A DNA stretch of 64,000 nucleotides, taken from Planctomycetota bacterium. GTDB taxonomy: Bacteria; Planctomycetota; JAJSAM01; JAJVHW01. The translations under genes and the position numbers were made by a program. The DNA is taken from assembly GCA_021776825.1 (NCBI GenBank), contig JAJFFG010000044.1, forward strand, positions 1 through 64,000. Direction: 5' to 3'. Positions 25,352-34,081 of the stretch are shown piece after piece. The notes below the pieces were generated by a model. It ran no database searches. It was not told the DNA's origin and was given only the letters and a program-made list of their open reading frames with translations. How positions within the stretch are numbered: position 1 is the stretch's first letter; each line of letters begins with the position of its first letter.

Positions 25352-26170
25352 TCAGGCCGAGGGTGGCCGCGGCGGCGCGGGCGGTCCCGGGGGCTTCGGC
25401 AGAGCCGGTGGCCCGGGCGGCTTCGGCGCACTGGGCGCACTAGGCGCACTGGGCGGCGTCGGCGCGCCAGGAGGCTTCGGGGCTCCCGGTGGCGTCGGAG
25501 CTCCGGGAGGACGCGGTGCACTGGGTGCACTGGGTGCACTGGGTGCTCCTGGGGCCCGCGGCGCTCCAGGAGGTGCTGGCGCTCCAGGCGGTTTCGGCGC
25601 TCCTGGGGGCCGCGGCGCACCAGGTGCGCTCGGCGCAGACGGCGCGCCGGCGGCCGGCTTGGCCGCGGAGGGCTTCGGCGCAGCGGGTAGCTTCGTCTTC
25701 GTCGCGGCGTGGTGCACGGCACGCCGTGCATCGCGCTCCGTGGCGCGCACAGCCGCGATCGTCTCGAGCTCCGCGAGGGCGCGTTCCTTCGTCTCGACGA
25801 TCGTGCGGAACGTCGCCCGCATCTCGTGGTCGCCGTCCGGTGTCCGCTCACAGAGAGCGGTCATGCGAGCCACGGACTTCTTCGCCTCTACAGCGGCGCG
25901 GATGACGAGCCACTCGAGCGAGAGGAAGTTCAGGTCTTCCTTCCAGAGGTGGAAGGCTTTGACCGTCGGACCGGCCCGATAGCGACCGAGCTGGAGCAGG
26001 ATGGCGCGCGCGTTGGCGTTCTCATCCGCGCGCAGTCGCTCGAGGAGACCCAGATCCTTCTCCCACTCGGGCTTGACGTACGGGTTCGAGTTCAGCGCAT
26101 GCCCGATGAACGAGTGGTACTCGTGCGAGAGCGCCTCGTTCAGCAACTCGAGGACCTGCGGCCGCTTCAT
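25352..26170 (-). CDS. Ferritin-like protein with Pro/Ala-rich tail, last gene of the nuo operon
   Basis: 272 residues, ATGA overlap with nuoN. The first 150 residues look like a ferritin-like four-helix bundle (ALSHEYHSFIGHAL, RLRADENANARAILLQLG, FLSLEWLVIRAAVEAKKS), with Glu and His where di-iron ligands would sit, though a full ligand set was not confirmed. Residues about 157-272 are low complexity, built of PPGAPK, PSAPSAP and PGPPA units. Similar tails occur on NuoB and NuoC of the same operon. The translational coupling to nuoN and the shared tail suggest a link to complex I, for example as an associated protein. Confidence 0.7.
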   Translation of the reverse strand: MKRPQVLELLNEALSHEYHSFIGHALNSNPYVKPEWEKDLGLLERLRADENANARAILLQLGRYRAGPTVKAFHLWKEDLNFLSLEWLVIRAAVEAKKSVARMTALCERTPDGDHEMRATFRTIVETKERALAELETIAAVRATERDARRAVHHAATKTKLPAAPKPSAAKPAAGAPSAPSAPGAPRPPGAPKPPGAPAPPGAPRAPGAPSAPSAPSAPRPPGAPTPPGAPKPPGAPTPPSAPSAPSAPKPPGPPALPKPPGPPAPPRPPSA

Positions 26171-27735
26171 CGCGCCACCGCCACGGCGTCACGCGCGGCA
26201 TCGGCCACGGCGTCCCAGCCGAACAGTCCGAAGAACAGGAGCGGCACCGTCAGCGCCACGATCAGCGCGAGGTCGAACCCGACTACCCGCAGGTCGCCGG
26301 TCGTCTCGTCCGGCTCCTTCAGGAACATCTCGCGCATCGGCTTCGCGTAGTAGTAGAGCGAGATCGCGCCGTTGATCAGACCGATGGTCGCAAGGACGAA
26401 GAGCCCCTCGCCGATGACCGGTGCGAACAGGAGGAACTTGCCGACGAAGCCGGCCGTCGGGGGCAGGCCTGTGAGCGAGATCAGCATGATCGCGAAGCAC
26501 GACGCGAGCAACGGCTTGCGATGGCCGATGCCGCGCAGGTCCGTCACCAGGGTGCTGCCGATATCGCGCCGCATGAGCGTCACGATGAAGAACGCGCCGA
26601 GGTTCATGAACAGGTAGATCAGGAAGTAGAACCCGATCGCCGCGAGGGCGTCGTCCGAGACGTCCGCGTGCAGCACGACGCAGGCGGTCATCAACAGATA
26701 CCCGGCCTGCGCGATCGACGAGTAAGCCAGCATGCGCTGCAGGTTGTTCTGCCGCAGCGCCGCCAGGTTTCCCCACGTCATCGTGCCGACGGCCGCCACC
26801 GCGAGGACCTGCTCGGTGAACGCCATGTTCGGCGTCAGCAGCTGTCCCAGGTTCGGGTCGAGAGCGTCGAGCGACGGCGTGGCACCGACGCCGTAGGCCA
26901 GCACGCGCAGACCGACCGCGAACGCAGCGGCCTTCGAGGCCACCGCCAGGAAGCCGGCGACTGGCGCGGGGGCGCCCTCGTAGACGTCCGGGCACCAGAA
27001 CTGGAACGGGAACGCGGCCGCCTTGAAGGCGAACCCCGCGAACGTGAAGATCGCGCCGACCATCAGGGCGGGCTCGGCCGTGTCGACAGCCATCAGCTTC
27101 TCGGCGATCACGCTGAACTCGGTCGAACCCGTGAAGCCGAAGACGAGCGTGATCCCGAACAGCATCACGCCGGACGCGACGGACCCGAAGATCACGTACT
27201 TGCCCGAGGCCTCCGCGCCCTTCGTGCTCTCGAGGCGGTAGCCCGCCATCAGGTAGCCGGTGTAGGACACCAACTCGAACGCGACGTAGAAGCCGATCAG
27301 TTCCGTCGCGCTCGCCAGGTAGCACATGCCGGCCAGCGCCCCGAACATCAGGACCTGGAACTCGCCCTCACGGCCGTACGACTTGCCGGACCGCATGACG
27401 AACACGACGGTCAACGCGCCGGTGATCAGGAAGACCAGTTTGAACAGCCGGCCGAGGCCGTCGACCGACAGGGCGGCGAAGCCGTTGTAGCCGACCAGGT
27501 GGTCGCCCGAGCCGACGCAGACCAGCACCACCGCGATGGCGATCCCGGCCAGCGTCACCTTGGGGTAGAGCGCACTCGGCCCCTTGTGCCGGATGACGTC
27601 GAGCAGCAGGACAACGAGGACCATCAGGCAGAGGAAGCCCTCGGGCGCAGCGGCGCCGAGGTTCTGCATCAGGTCCGCCTTCAACGACGGGAAGGCCGGA
27701 GCGTCCTGGGCGAGCAGAGGAAGGAACGAGCCCAC
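26167..27735 (-). CDS. nuoN: NADH-quinone oxidoreductase subunit N
   Basis: 522 residues, GTG start three bases after nuoM. A polytopic membrane protein of about 14 helices and one of the three antiporter-like proton-pumping subunits. Visible family marks include FWCPDVYEGAPAPVAGFL (about 245-262) with the conserved helix that follows, LAYSSIAQAGYLL (about 335-347) and SLTGLPPTAGFVGKFLLF (about 420-437). Length is normal for NuoN. Confidence 0.96.
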   Translation of the reverse strand: MGSFLPLLAQDAPAFPSLKADLMQNLGAAAPEGFLCLMVLVVLLLDVIRHKGPSALYPKVTLAGIAIAVVLVCVGSGDHLVGYNGFAALSVDGLGRLFKLVFLITGALTVVFVMRSGKSYGREGEFQVLMFGALAGMCYLASATELIGFYVAFELVSYTGYLMAGYRLESTKGAEASGKYVIFGSVASGVMLFGITLVFGFTGSTEFSVIAEKLMAVDTAEPALMVGAIFTFAGFAFKAAAFPFQFWCPDVYEGAPAPVAGFLAVASKAAAFAVGLRVLAYGVGATPSLDALDPNLGQLLTPNMAFTEQVLAVAAVGTMTWGNLAALRQNNLQRMLAYSSIAQAGYLLMTACVVLHADVSDDALAAIGFYFLIYLFMNLGAFFIVTLMRRDIGSTLVTDLRGIGHRKPLLASCFAIMLISLTGLPPTAGFVGKFLLFAPVIGEGLFVLATIGLINGAISLYYYAKPMREMFLKEPDETTGDLRVVGFDLALIVALTVPLLFFGLFGWDAVADAARDAVAVAR

Positions 27736-27738
27736 GAG

Positions 27739-29433
27739 CTACTTCTCCTCCCCCGCGCTATCCCGGCCCGAGCCGTCCCGGCCCGGGCCATTCAAGCGGA
27801 GGCCGTCCCAGCGGAGGGCGTCTGGCGGCAGCGCGCCCGTGTCGAGTTCGTCGGGAGCCTCGAGGTCACCGGTCTCCTCAGGGGGAGTCGGCATGTGCTC
27901 GGCAAAGTAGGTCCTGCGCCAGTTCGCGACGGCCGGATCGATCAGGTTGAGCGCCGGCGCCGGGTAGATCCCGATCCAGAGTGCCATGATCGCCAGCGGC
28001 CAGAGCGTGATGCCCTCGCGCAGACTGAGGTCGCGATACGGGTGCTCCGGCGTCTCCTTCGGCTTCCCGAAGAACACCTTCTGGATCATCACCAGGATGT
28101 AGACCGCGCCGAACACGATGCCGATCGTGCCAACGATGGTGAAGATCTTGGCGTCCGGGAGATCCGACTTGAACGCGCCGAAGAAGACGAACATCTCCGC
28201 CACGAATCCGGAGAGACCCGGCAGTCCGAGCGACCCGAAGAACGCGATCATCGCCACGAACGTGTAGCGCGGCACGATCGACAACATGCCGCCGAAGCGA
28301 TTGAGATCGCGGTGGTGCGCCTGCTCGTAGATGACGCCCACACAGAGGAACATCATTCCGCTCAGCAGACCGTGGCTGAACATCTGGAGCACGGCGCCGT
28401 TGATGCCTTCCTCGGTGAGCGAGGCGAGGCCGAGCAGCACGTAGCCCATGTGGCTGACGGACGAGTACGCGACCAGCTTCTTCCAGTCGGTCTGCGCCAG
28501 CGCGACGAGCGCGCCGTAGATGATCGACACGACCGCGAGCGTCGCGAGGTACGGCCAGGCCGTGACCACCGCGTCGGGGAACCACGGGAACGCCATGCGC
28601 ATCATGCCGTAGCCGCCGAGCTTCAGCAGGACGCCGGCCAGAATGACGGAGATGGGCGTCGGCGCCTGGACGTGCGCGAGGGGCAGCCAGGTGTGGAACG
28701 GGAACACCGGCACCTTGATGGCGAAGCCGATGAACAGCGCCACGAAGAGCACCATCCGGACCGTGCTGTTGCCCTCGAAGATCAGGTGATGGTGCGCAAG
28801 GATGTCCGGGATCGAGAACGCGTTCAGTCCCTGCGCGATGAGCTCGGGCGAGGCGAACGCCTCCGAGAGCTGGAAGTAGATCGCCAGGAACGCGCCGAGC
28901 ATCAGCACCGAGCCGACCAGCGTGTAGAGGAAGAACTTGATGGCCGCGAACTCGCGCTGCTTGCCTCCCCAGATGCCGATGAGGAAGTACATCGGCAGGA
29001 GCATGACCTCCCAGAACACGTAGAAGAGGAACAGGTCCATCGCGACGAACGTGCCGAGCATGCCCGTGAGCAGCAGCAGGTACATCGCGTAGAAGCCGCG
29101 CACCTTCGTCTTGATCGTGAACGCTGAGATCGCCGCGAGGAAGCCGAGCACACCGGTGAGCAGGATCAGCAGCAGCGAGATGCCGTCGACCCCCATCGCG
29201 TAGTTGATCTTGAAGCTGTCGCCGACGGAGATCCACGCGTGGGAGAAGCCGTACGCGCCGTCGCCGACGAGCGACGTGTGGTTCGGGTCGAAGTTCATCC
29301 AGAGCCAGATCGAGAGCAGCATCACGACGCCGCTCACGCCGGCACCGATCATCCGCTGGACCTTGACGTCCTTGCTCGCCCAGAGCAATGGGATGCCGAT
29401 CACCGGCAGGAAGGTCAGGAGTGTCAGTTCCAT
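27739..29433 (-). CDS. nuoM: NADH-quinone oxidoreductase subunit M
   Basis: 564 residues, longer than the usual 500 or so because of a hydrophilic tail. Antiporter-like core with VFPFHTWLPLAHVQAPTPISVILAG (about 225-249), LVAYSSVSHMGYVLLG (about 313-328) and LPGLSGFVAEMFVFFGAF (about 403-420). Residues about 520-564 are hydrophilic and contain pentapeptide-like units (LRWDG, LRLNG, PGRDG, SGRDS) encoded by four 15-bp repeats. The tail would lie outside the membrane. Confidence 0.95.
   Translation of the reverse strand: MELTLLTFLPVIGIPLLWASKDVKVQRMIGAGVSGVVMLLSIWLWMNFDPNHTSLVGDGAYGFSHAWISVGDSFKINYAMGVDGISLLLILLTGVLGFLAAISAFTIKTKVRGFYAMYLLLLTGMLGTFVAMDLFLFYVFWEVMLLPMYFLIGIWGGKQREFAAIKFFLYTLVGSVLMLGAFLAIYFQLSEAFASPELIAQGLNAFSIPDILAHHHLIFEGNSTVRMVLFVALFIGFAIKVPVFPFHTWLPLAHVQAPTPISVILAGVLLKLGGYGMMRMAFPWFPDAVVTAWPYLATLAVVSIIYGALVALAQTDWKKLVAYSSVSHMGYVLLGLASLTEEGINGAVLQMFSHGLLSGMMFLCVGVIYEQAHHRDLNRFGGMLSIVPRYTFVAMIAFFGSLGLPGLSGFVAEMFVFFGAFKSDLPDAKIFTIVGTIGIVFGAVYILVMIQKVFFGKPKETPEHPYRDLSLREGITLWPLAIMALWIGIYPAPALNLIDPAVANWRRTYFAEHMPTPPEETGDLEAPDELDTGALPPDALRWDGLRLNGPGRDGSGRDSAGEEK
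27761..27820 (-). repeat. Four 15-bp units coding the NuoM tail
   Basis: Units at 27761, 27776, 27791 and 27806 share the form TCCC(G/A)GC... and encode xRxxG pentapeptides in frame at the NuoM C-terminus. The two outer pairs are more alike than the middle. Confidence 0.6.
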
Positions 29434-29467
29434 CCGATCAGCTCCGATTGACTCATCTGGGCTGTGC

Positions 29468-31513
29468 TCATCGCGCCACGATGTAGAGCATCACGACGGC
29501 GAAGAGCGCGACCGAGGCCACAGCCCCGAAGAGGTAGTTCCGAATGCGACCGCTCTGGAAGCGGCCCAAGAGAGCACCACCCCACCAGGCCGAGTTACCG
29601 GCCAGGGTGACGGCGCCGTCGACGATCGCGTCGTCGGCGACGCCCGAGGCAGCACCCGTCTTCATCGTGACCGAGCCCGTGCCGTCGACGAACCCGTCGA
29701 GCAGTGCCGAGTCGATCCACGATGTGAGTTCCGCGAAGAAGATCGACGTGTTGATGAAGACCATCTGGACGAACTCGTCGATGAAGAACTTGCCCGACGC
29801 CCAGCCGTAGAGCGGGCCGATCATCGCGCGCATCTTCTGGCGTAGCCCGACACCGAACGCGGTCATGTACCAGACGCCCGCGAGGATCATCCCGCCGAAC
29901 GCCACGGTGAGGGAGGTGTAGAGCGCGATCGTGTGCGCGTGGTGCGCGACCTCGTTGCCCTCGCCGTGGATCACGAACGTCTTGGCAAACGTGGCGATCG
30001 GCGAGAGCACGCCCTCGAGCCCGCCTGGCGAGTTCGGCAGCAGCGCGTCGTGCCACTTGTAGCCGGCGGCGATCGCCATCGTGGCGAGCACGATCAGCCC
30101 CGTCGTCATCGTCCATGGCGACTCGTGCGCATGGTCGTGCACGTGCTGGTCGCGCGGCTTGCCCTCGAAGGTCAGGAAGTAGCTGCGGAACATGTACGCC
30201 GCCGTCATCGCCGCGGCGAGGGCGAGCACGACGTAGATGATCTTGTAGACGTCGTCGAAGTGCCCGTTCCCGGCCCACAGCGCCTGCAGGATCATGTCCT
30301 TCGACCAGAAGCCCGCGGTGAACGGGAACCCGGCGATCGCCAGGCAGGCGACGAGGTACGTCATCGCCGTGATGGGCATCTTCTTTCGCAGCCCGCCCAT
30401 CTTCGTCATGTCCTGAAGGTGGTGGCAGCCGTGGATCACGGAGCCCGACCCGAGGAACAGGCACGCCTTGAACATGGCATGCGTGGCGAGGTGGAAGAGA
30501 CCGGCCTTCCAGGCGATGTTCGAACCGACACCGAGCGCCGTGAACATGAAGCCGAGCTGACTCACCGTCGAGTACGCGAGGACCTGCTTGATGTCCGTCC
30601 GCGTGAACGCGATCGAGGCGGCCATCAGCGCAGTGAAGCAACCGATGATCGAGATGATCACGAGCGCGCCGGGCGACAGCACGATCAGCGTGTACATGCG
30701 GCCGACGAGGTAGACGCCGGCAGCCACCATCGTCGCCGCGTGGATGAGCGCCGACACCGGGGTCGGGCCCTCCATGGCGTCGGGCAGCCAGATGTGCAGC
30801 GGGAACTGCGCCGACTTGCCGGCGGCCCCCATGAACAGTCCCATCGCGATCCAGAACTGGGCGCCGACCGGGATCATGTCGAGGTTGGCGAAGATCTCCT
30901 TGAACTGCAGCGAGTCCGTGTAGAGGTAGATCGCCAGCAGCGCGAGGAACATGCCGATGTCCCCGACGCGCGTCGTCATGAACGCCTTCTTGCAGGCCAT
31001 GAACGCGGACTGCTTGAAGAAGTAGTGGCCGATCAGCTTGTAGGAAGCGAGGCCCATGACCTCCCAGAACACGAACAGCGTGAGCAGGTTGTCGCTGAGG
31101 ATCAGCCCCAGCATCGAGAACGTGAACAGGCCGAGCCAGCGGTAGAAGTCCACGTACCGGTCGTCGCCGTGCATGTACCCCTTCGAGAAGAGGTGCACGA
31201 GGAACGACACGAGCGTCACGACAAGCAGCAGGGCGGTCGTCAGACCGTCGACGGTGATACCGAGGGTCCACGACAGCGGTTCGCTGGTCACCCAGCCCAC
31301 GTCCATCGTGATCCAGGTGAACTCCCACGTCTGCGCGCCGTACGTCGCGTGGCCGAGGCCGAGCACGATGGCGCACAACAGCGAGACGCCCATCGTGCCG
31401 ATGCCGATGAGGTCGCAGATCTTCGGCATGCGGCCGCCGAGCACCGCGATGAGCAATGCCGAGAGCATCGGCATGAACAGGCATACGACGGCGAGGAGCG
31501 GTCCGGTCTCCAT
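29468..31513 (-). CDS. nuoL: NADH-quinone oxidoreductase subunit L
   Basis: 681 residues, start overlapping the nuoK stop by one base (TGATG). The largest antiporter-like subunit. Marks include FWEVMGLASYKLIGHYF (about 149-165), FPLHIWLPDAMEGPTPVSALIHAATMV (about 236-262), LAYSTVSQLGFMFTALG (about 313-329) and the C-terminal lateral helix region. It is separated by 34 bases from nuoM. Helix-start and channel residues look intact. Confidence 0.96.
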   Translation of the reverse strand: METGPLLAVVCLFMPMLSALLIAVLGGRMPKICDLIGIGTMGVSLLCAIVLGLGHATYGAQTWEFTWITMDVGWVTSEPLSWTLGITVDGLTTALLLVVTLVSFLVHLFSKGYMHGDDRYVDFYRWLGLFTFSMLGLILSDNLLTLFVFWEVMGLASYKLIGHYFFKQSAFMACKKAFMTTRVGDIGMFLALLAIYLYTDSLQFKEIFANLDMIPVGAQFWIAMGLFMGAAGKSAQFPLHIWLPDAMEGPTPVSALIHAATMVAAGVYLVGRMYTLIVLSPGALVIISIIGCFTALMAASIAFTRTDIKQVLAYSTVSQLGFMFTALGVGSNIAWKAGLFHLATHAMFKACLFLGSGSVIHGCHHLQDMTKMGGLRKKMPITAMTYLVACLAIAGFPFTAGFWSKDMILQALWAGNGHFDDVYKIIYVVLALAAAMTAAYMFRSYFLTFEGKPRDQHVHDHAHESPWTMTTGLIVLATMAIAAGYKWHDALLPNSPGGLEGVLSPIATFAKTFVIHGEGNEVAHHAHTIALYTSLTVAFGGMILAGVWYMTAFGVGLRQKMRAMIGPLYGWASGKFFIDEFVQMVFINTSIFFAELTSWIDSALLDGFVDGTGSVTMKTGAASGVADDAIVDGAVTLAGNSAWWGGALLGRFQSGRIRNYLFGAVASVALFAVVMLYIVAR

Positions 31514-31821
31514 CAGCCCTTCATCTCCGTGTAGTCGTCCACGCTGATGCTGGCGGCGTGGTGGAAGATGTGGAGCACGATGGCGAGCGCGACGGCGGCC
31601 TCTGCAGCGGCGAGCATCACGACGAACACCGCGTAGACGGCGCCGTCGATGTCACCGGTGTAGCGGCTGAACGCGACGAGGTTGATGTTGCAGGCGTTCA
31701 GCATGATCTCGATGCCGATCAGGACGCCGATGGCGTTGCGACGCAGCGTCACGCAGAGCACGCCGACCGAGAACAGCAACGCGCCGAGCACGAGGAAGTG
31801 GGTGATGGTCAGTTCGCCCAT
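31513..31821 (-). CDS. nuoK: NADH-quinone oxidoreductase subunit K
   Basis: 102 residues from the ATG at 31821, overlapping the nuoJ stop (TGATG). Three membrane helices. GIEIMLNACNINLV carries the conserved Glu of the second helix and AAAEAAVALAIVL that of the third; both are proton-path residues in complex I. The open frame continues upstream into nuoJ but without similarity. Length is typical. Confidence 0.95.
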   Translation of the reverse strand: MGELTITHFLVLGALLFSVGVLCVTLRRNAIGVLIGIEIMLNACNINLVAFSRYTGDIDGAVYAVFVVMLAAAEAAVALAIVLHIFHHAASISVDDYTEMKG

Positions 31822-32339
31822 CAGCGAGTCCCTCCGCGGGCGACGCGGGCGGCCCCGACGAGCACGACGAGCAGCACGATCGAGGCGAACTCGAACGGCA
31901 GCAGGTAGTCCGTCAGGAGGGCATTGCCGATGAGGGCCGTCGTCGGAAGCGCTTCGGCCGAGCCGTCGGTGATGTGCGGCAGCCGCGCCCACGCGGTGCC
32001 CGAGATCGCCCAAGCCAGACCGACGAACGTGAGGGTCGCGGCGATCGACGCGCCGACGTACCGACGCGGGCTGCGCACGCGAAACTCGTCCGGCACGCGG
32101 TCGGTGAGCAGCATGCCGAAGCAGAGCAGGATCAGGATGCCGCCGACATAGACGACGATCTGGGTGACCGCCATGAAGTCGCTGCCGAGCACGCCGTAGA
32201 TGCCGGCAACGCCGAAGAACGTCGCCATCAGCGCGAACGCCGAGTTGACGATCTTCTTCGCCATCGTCGCCAGCAACGCTGACCCAATCGTCACCGCTGC
32301 GAACGAGTAGAACGCCAGCTGGATTCCGAGACCTTCCAT
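31821..32339 (-). CDS. nuoJ: NADH-quinone oxidoreductase subunit J
   Basis: 172 residues, five predicted membrane helices. SAFALMATFFGVAGIYGVLGSDFMAVTQIVVYVGGILIL matches the conserved NuoJ core, including the VYVGGI pi-bulge region near residues 60-70. It begins 6 bases after nuoI and ends in the TGATG junction with nuoK. Confidence 0.95.
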   Translation of the reverse strand: MEGLGIQLAFYSFAAVTIGSALLATMAKKIVNSAFALMATFFGVAGIYGVLGSDFMAVTQIVVYVGGILILLCFGMLLTDRVPDEFRVRSPRRYVGASIAATLTFVGLAWAISGTAWARLPHITDGSAEALPTTALIGNALLTDYLLPFEFASIVLLVVLVGAARVARGGTR

Positions 32340-32345
32340 GCCCTC

Positions 32346-32906
32346 TTACCGGCGCTGCGCCGGGTCCTGCTCCTCGTGTGTGGGCACGCCGTGATCAGCG
32401 CGCTCCTTCTTCTTGCTCGCGTAGAGCCCCTCGTCCTGGAACTCCTTCGCCATGCCGTCCGCGTGTTCGCTGGTGACCTGGATGGGGAAGCCCCCCTCGT
32501 GGAACTTCACGATCATGTCGTCCCGCGTGTGACCCGGCAGGCTGTAGCGCTCGCCGAGCACGATGCACTCGGACGGGCACGGCGGCACGCAGAGCGCGCA
32601 GAACAGGCACTTCGAGTAGTCCACTTCGAAGCGCGTCATGATCGCCTTCTTGCCCTTGCCGACGGACTCGATGTAGATGCAGTCGACCGGGCAGGCCTTC
32701 GCGCACAGCGAGCAGGAGATGCAGCGGTCCACGTCGTACTCGTGGAGCCCGCGGTGCGTCACCTTGTCGATGTCGAGCTTCTCGAACGGGTACTCGAGCG
32801 CGAAGCGGTTGGACGGCTTCACATTGCGGATCATGTACGTGCTCGTGAGCTTCAAGCCCTGGCACGTCGTCCGGATGCCCGCCATCAAGTTGCCGAGATA
32901 ACTCAT
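32346..32906 (-). CDS. nuoI: NADH-quinone oxidoreductase subunit I
   Basis: 186 residues from the ATG at 32906 (ATGA overlap with nuoH). Two 4Fe-4S ferredoxin motifs, CISCSLCAKACP and CLFCALCVPPCP (each CxxCxxCxxxCP), hold clusters N6a and N6b on the peripheral arm. In the absence of NuoEFG these are the first visible clusters for electron entry. The tail after residue 165 is charged and lacks motifs. Confidence 0.95.
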   Translation of the reverse strand: MSYLGNLMAGIRTTCQGLKLTSTYMIRNVKPSNRFALEYPFEKLDIDKVTHRGLHEYDVDRCISCSLCAKACPVDCIYIESVGKGKKAIMTRFEVDYSKCLFCALCVPPCPSECIVLGERYSLPGHTRDDMIVKFHEGGFPIQVTSEHADGMAKEFQDEGLYASKKKERADHGVPTHEEQDPAQRR

Positions 32907-34081
32907 CGGGCCACCAGTGCCGCGGCGGCGCAGAAGAGCAGGCACGCCATGGCGAACGGAACGAGGTATTTGTAGCACATGACCATCACCTGATCGAGGC
33001 GGAGGCGCGGCAGTGTCCAGCGGATGATCATCATGAAGATGAACAGTCCGACGGCCTTGTAGGAGAACTCCGCAACGCCCGCGACGATGCTCGGCAAACC
33101 GATCGCGGTGAGCAGCGAATAGACGGGTCCGCTCCACCCACCGAGGAACAGCGTCGCGCTGATTCCGGAGAGGGCGAACATCGCGCCGTACTCGCCGAGG
33201 ACGAACAGGCCCCACCGCATGCCCGAGTACTCGGTGAGGAAGCCCGACACGAGCTCCGACTCCGACTCCGGCAGATCGAATGGGGCGCGCTTCAGGTTGG
33301 CGAGCACGCAGATGTAGAAGATGACGAGCGCGATGATGTTGAAGGGGAACGCCTGGAAGATCATCCAGCCGGCGCCCCAACCCGCGATCGAGTCCGGGAT
33401 GCTGATACCCCAGAACGTCGCGCCGGTGCGCTGCACCGCGACGATGTCGGTCATCTGCAGCGAGCCGGCGATCAGCACCGGGCAGAGTGCGGCCATCGCC
33501 ATCGGGATCTCGTACGAGACCACCTGGGCGACCTCGCGCATCGCGCCGATCAGCGACCACTTGTTGTTCGAGGCCCAGCCGGCCATCAGCACGCCGATGA
33601 TCTCGATGGCGCCCACGGCCAAGAGGTAGAAGACGCCAACGTTCACGTCCGCGGCGATGAGGCCGTCGGACAGCGGTAGCGCTGCGAAGAGCCCGATCGC
33701 ACCGGCGAACGCCACGACGGGCGCCGCGATGAAGAGGAACGGCTCGCCCTTCGGCGGGACGAAGTCCTCCTTCGAGAGCAGCTTGATGCCGTCGGCGAGC
33801 GACTGACCGAGGCCGAACAGCCGCGTCCACTTGTAGTTCGTGTAGATCTTGCGCGGCAGGAACGGGATGCCGACGTAGTTCGGTCCGCAGCGGTCCTGCA
33901 TGAAGGCCGAGACGCGACGCTCCGCGTAGGTGCCCATCAGGCCGATCGGCGCCACGATCAGGAGCACGACCGCGGCGGCGCCGACGAGTCCGATGACCGT
34001 CATCTGCGCGAACGGCGGGATGTCCACCCAGAACGGCAACTCCTCGAACAGGCCGGTCAGGGTCAGCTCGTCGAGGTTCAT
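32903..34081 (-). CDS. nuoH: NADH-quinone oxidoreductase subunit H
   Basis: 392 residues, ATGA overlap with nuoD. Eight or nine membrane helices. YAERRVSAFMQDRCGPNYVG (about 52-71) and the LPESESELVSGFLTEYSGMRWG loop (about 272-293) are the conserved quinone-tunnel segments, with the Glu-rich loop intact. It forms the base of the quinone chamber with NuoB and NuoD. Confidence 0.96.
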   Translation of the reverse strand: MNLDELTLTGLFEELPFWVDIPPFAQMTVIGLVGAAAVVLLIVAPIGLMGTYAERRVSAFMQDRCGPNYVGIPFLPRKIYTNYKWTRLFGLGQSLADGIKLLSKEDFVPPKGEPFLFIAAPVVAFAGAIGLFAALPLSDGLIAADVNVGVFYLLAVGAIEIIGVLMAGWASNNKWSLIGAMREVAQVVSYEIPMAMAALCPVLIAGSLQMTDIVAVQRTGATFWGISIPDSIAGWGAGWMIFQAFPFNIIALVIFYICVLANLKRAPFDLPESESELVSGFLTEYSGMRWGLFVLGEYGAMFALSGISATLFLGGWSGPVYSLLTAIGLPSIVAGVAEFSYKAVGLFIFMMIIRWTLPRLRLDQVMVMCYKYLVPFAMACLLFCAAAALVAR

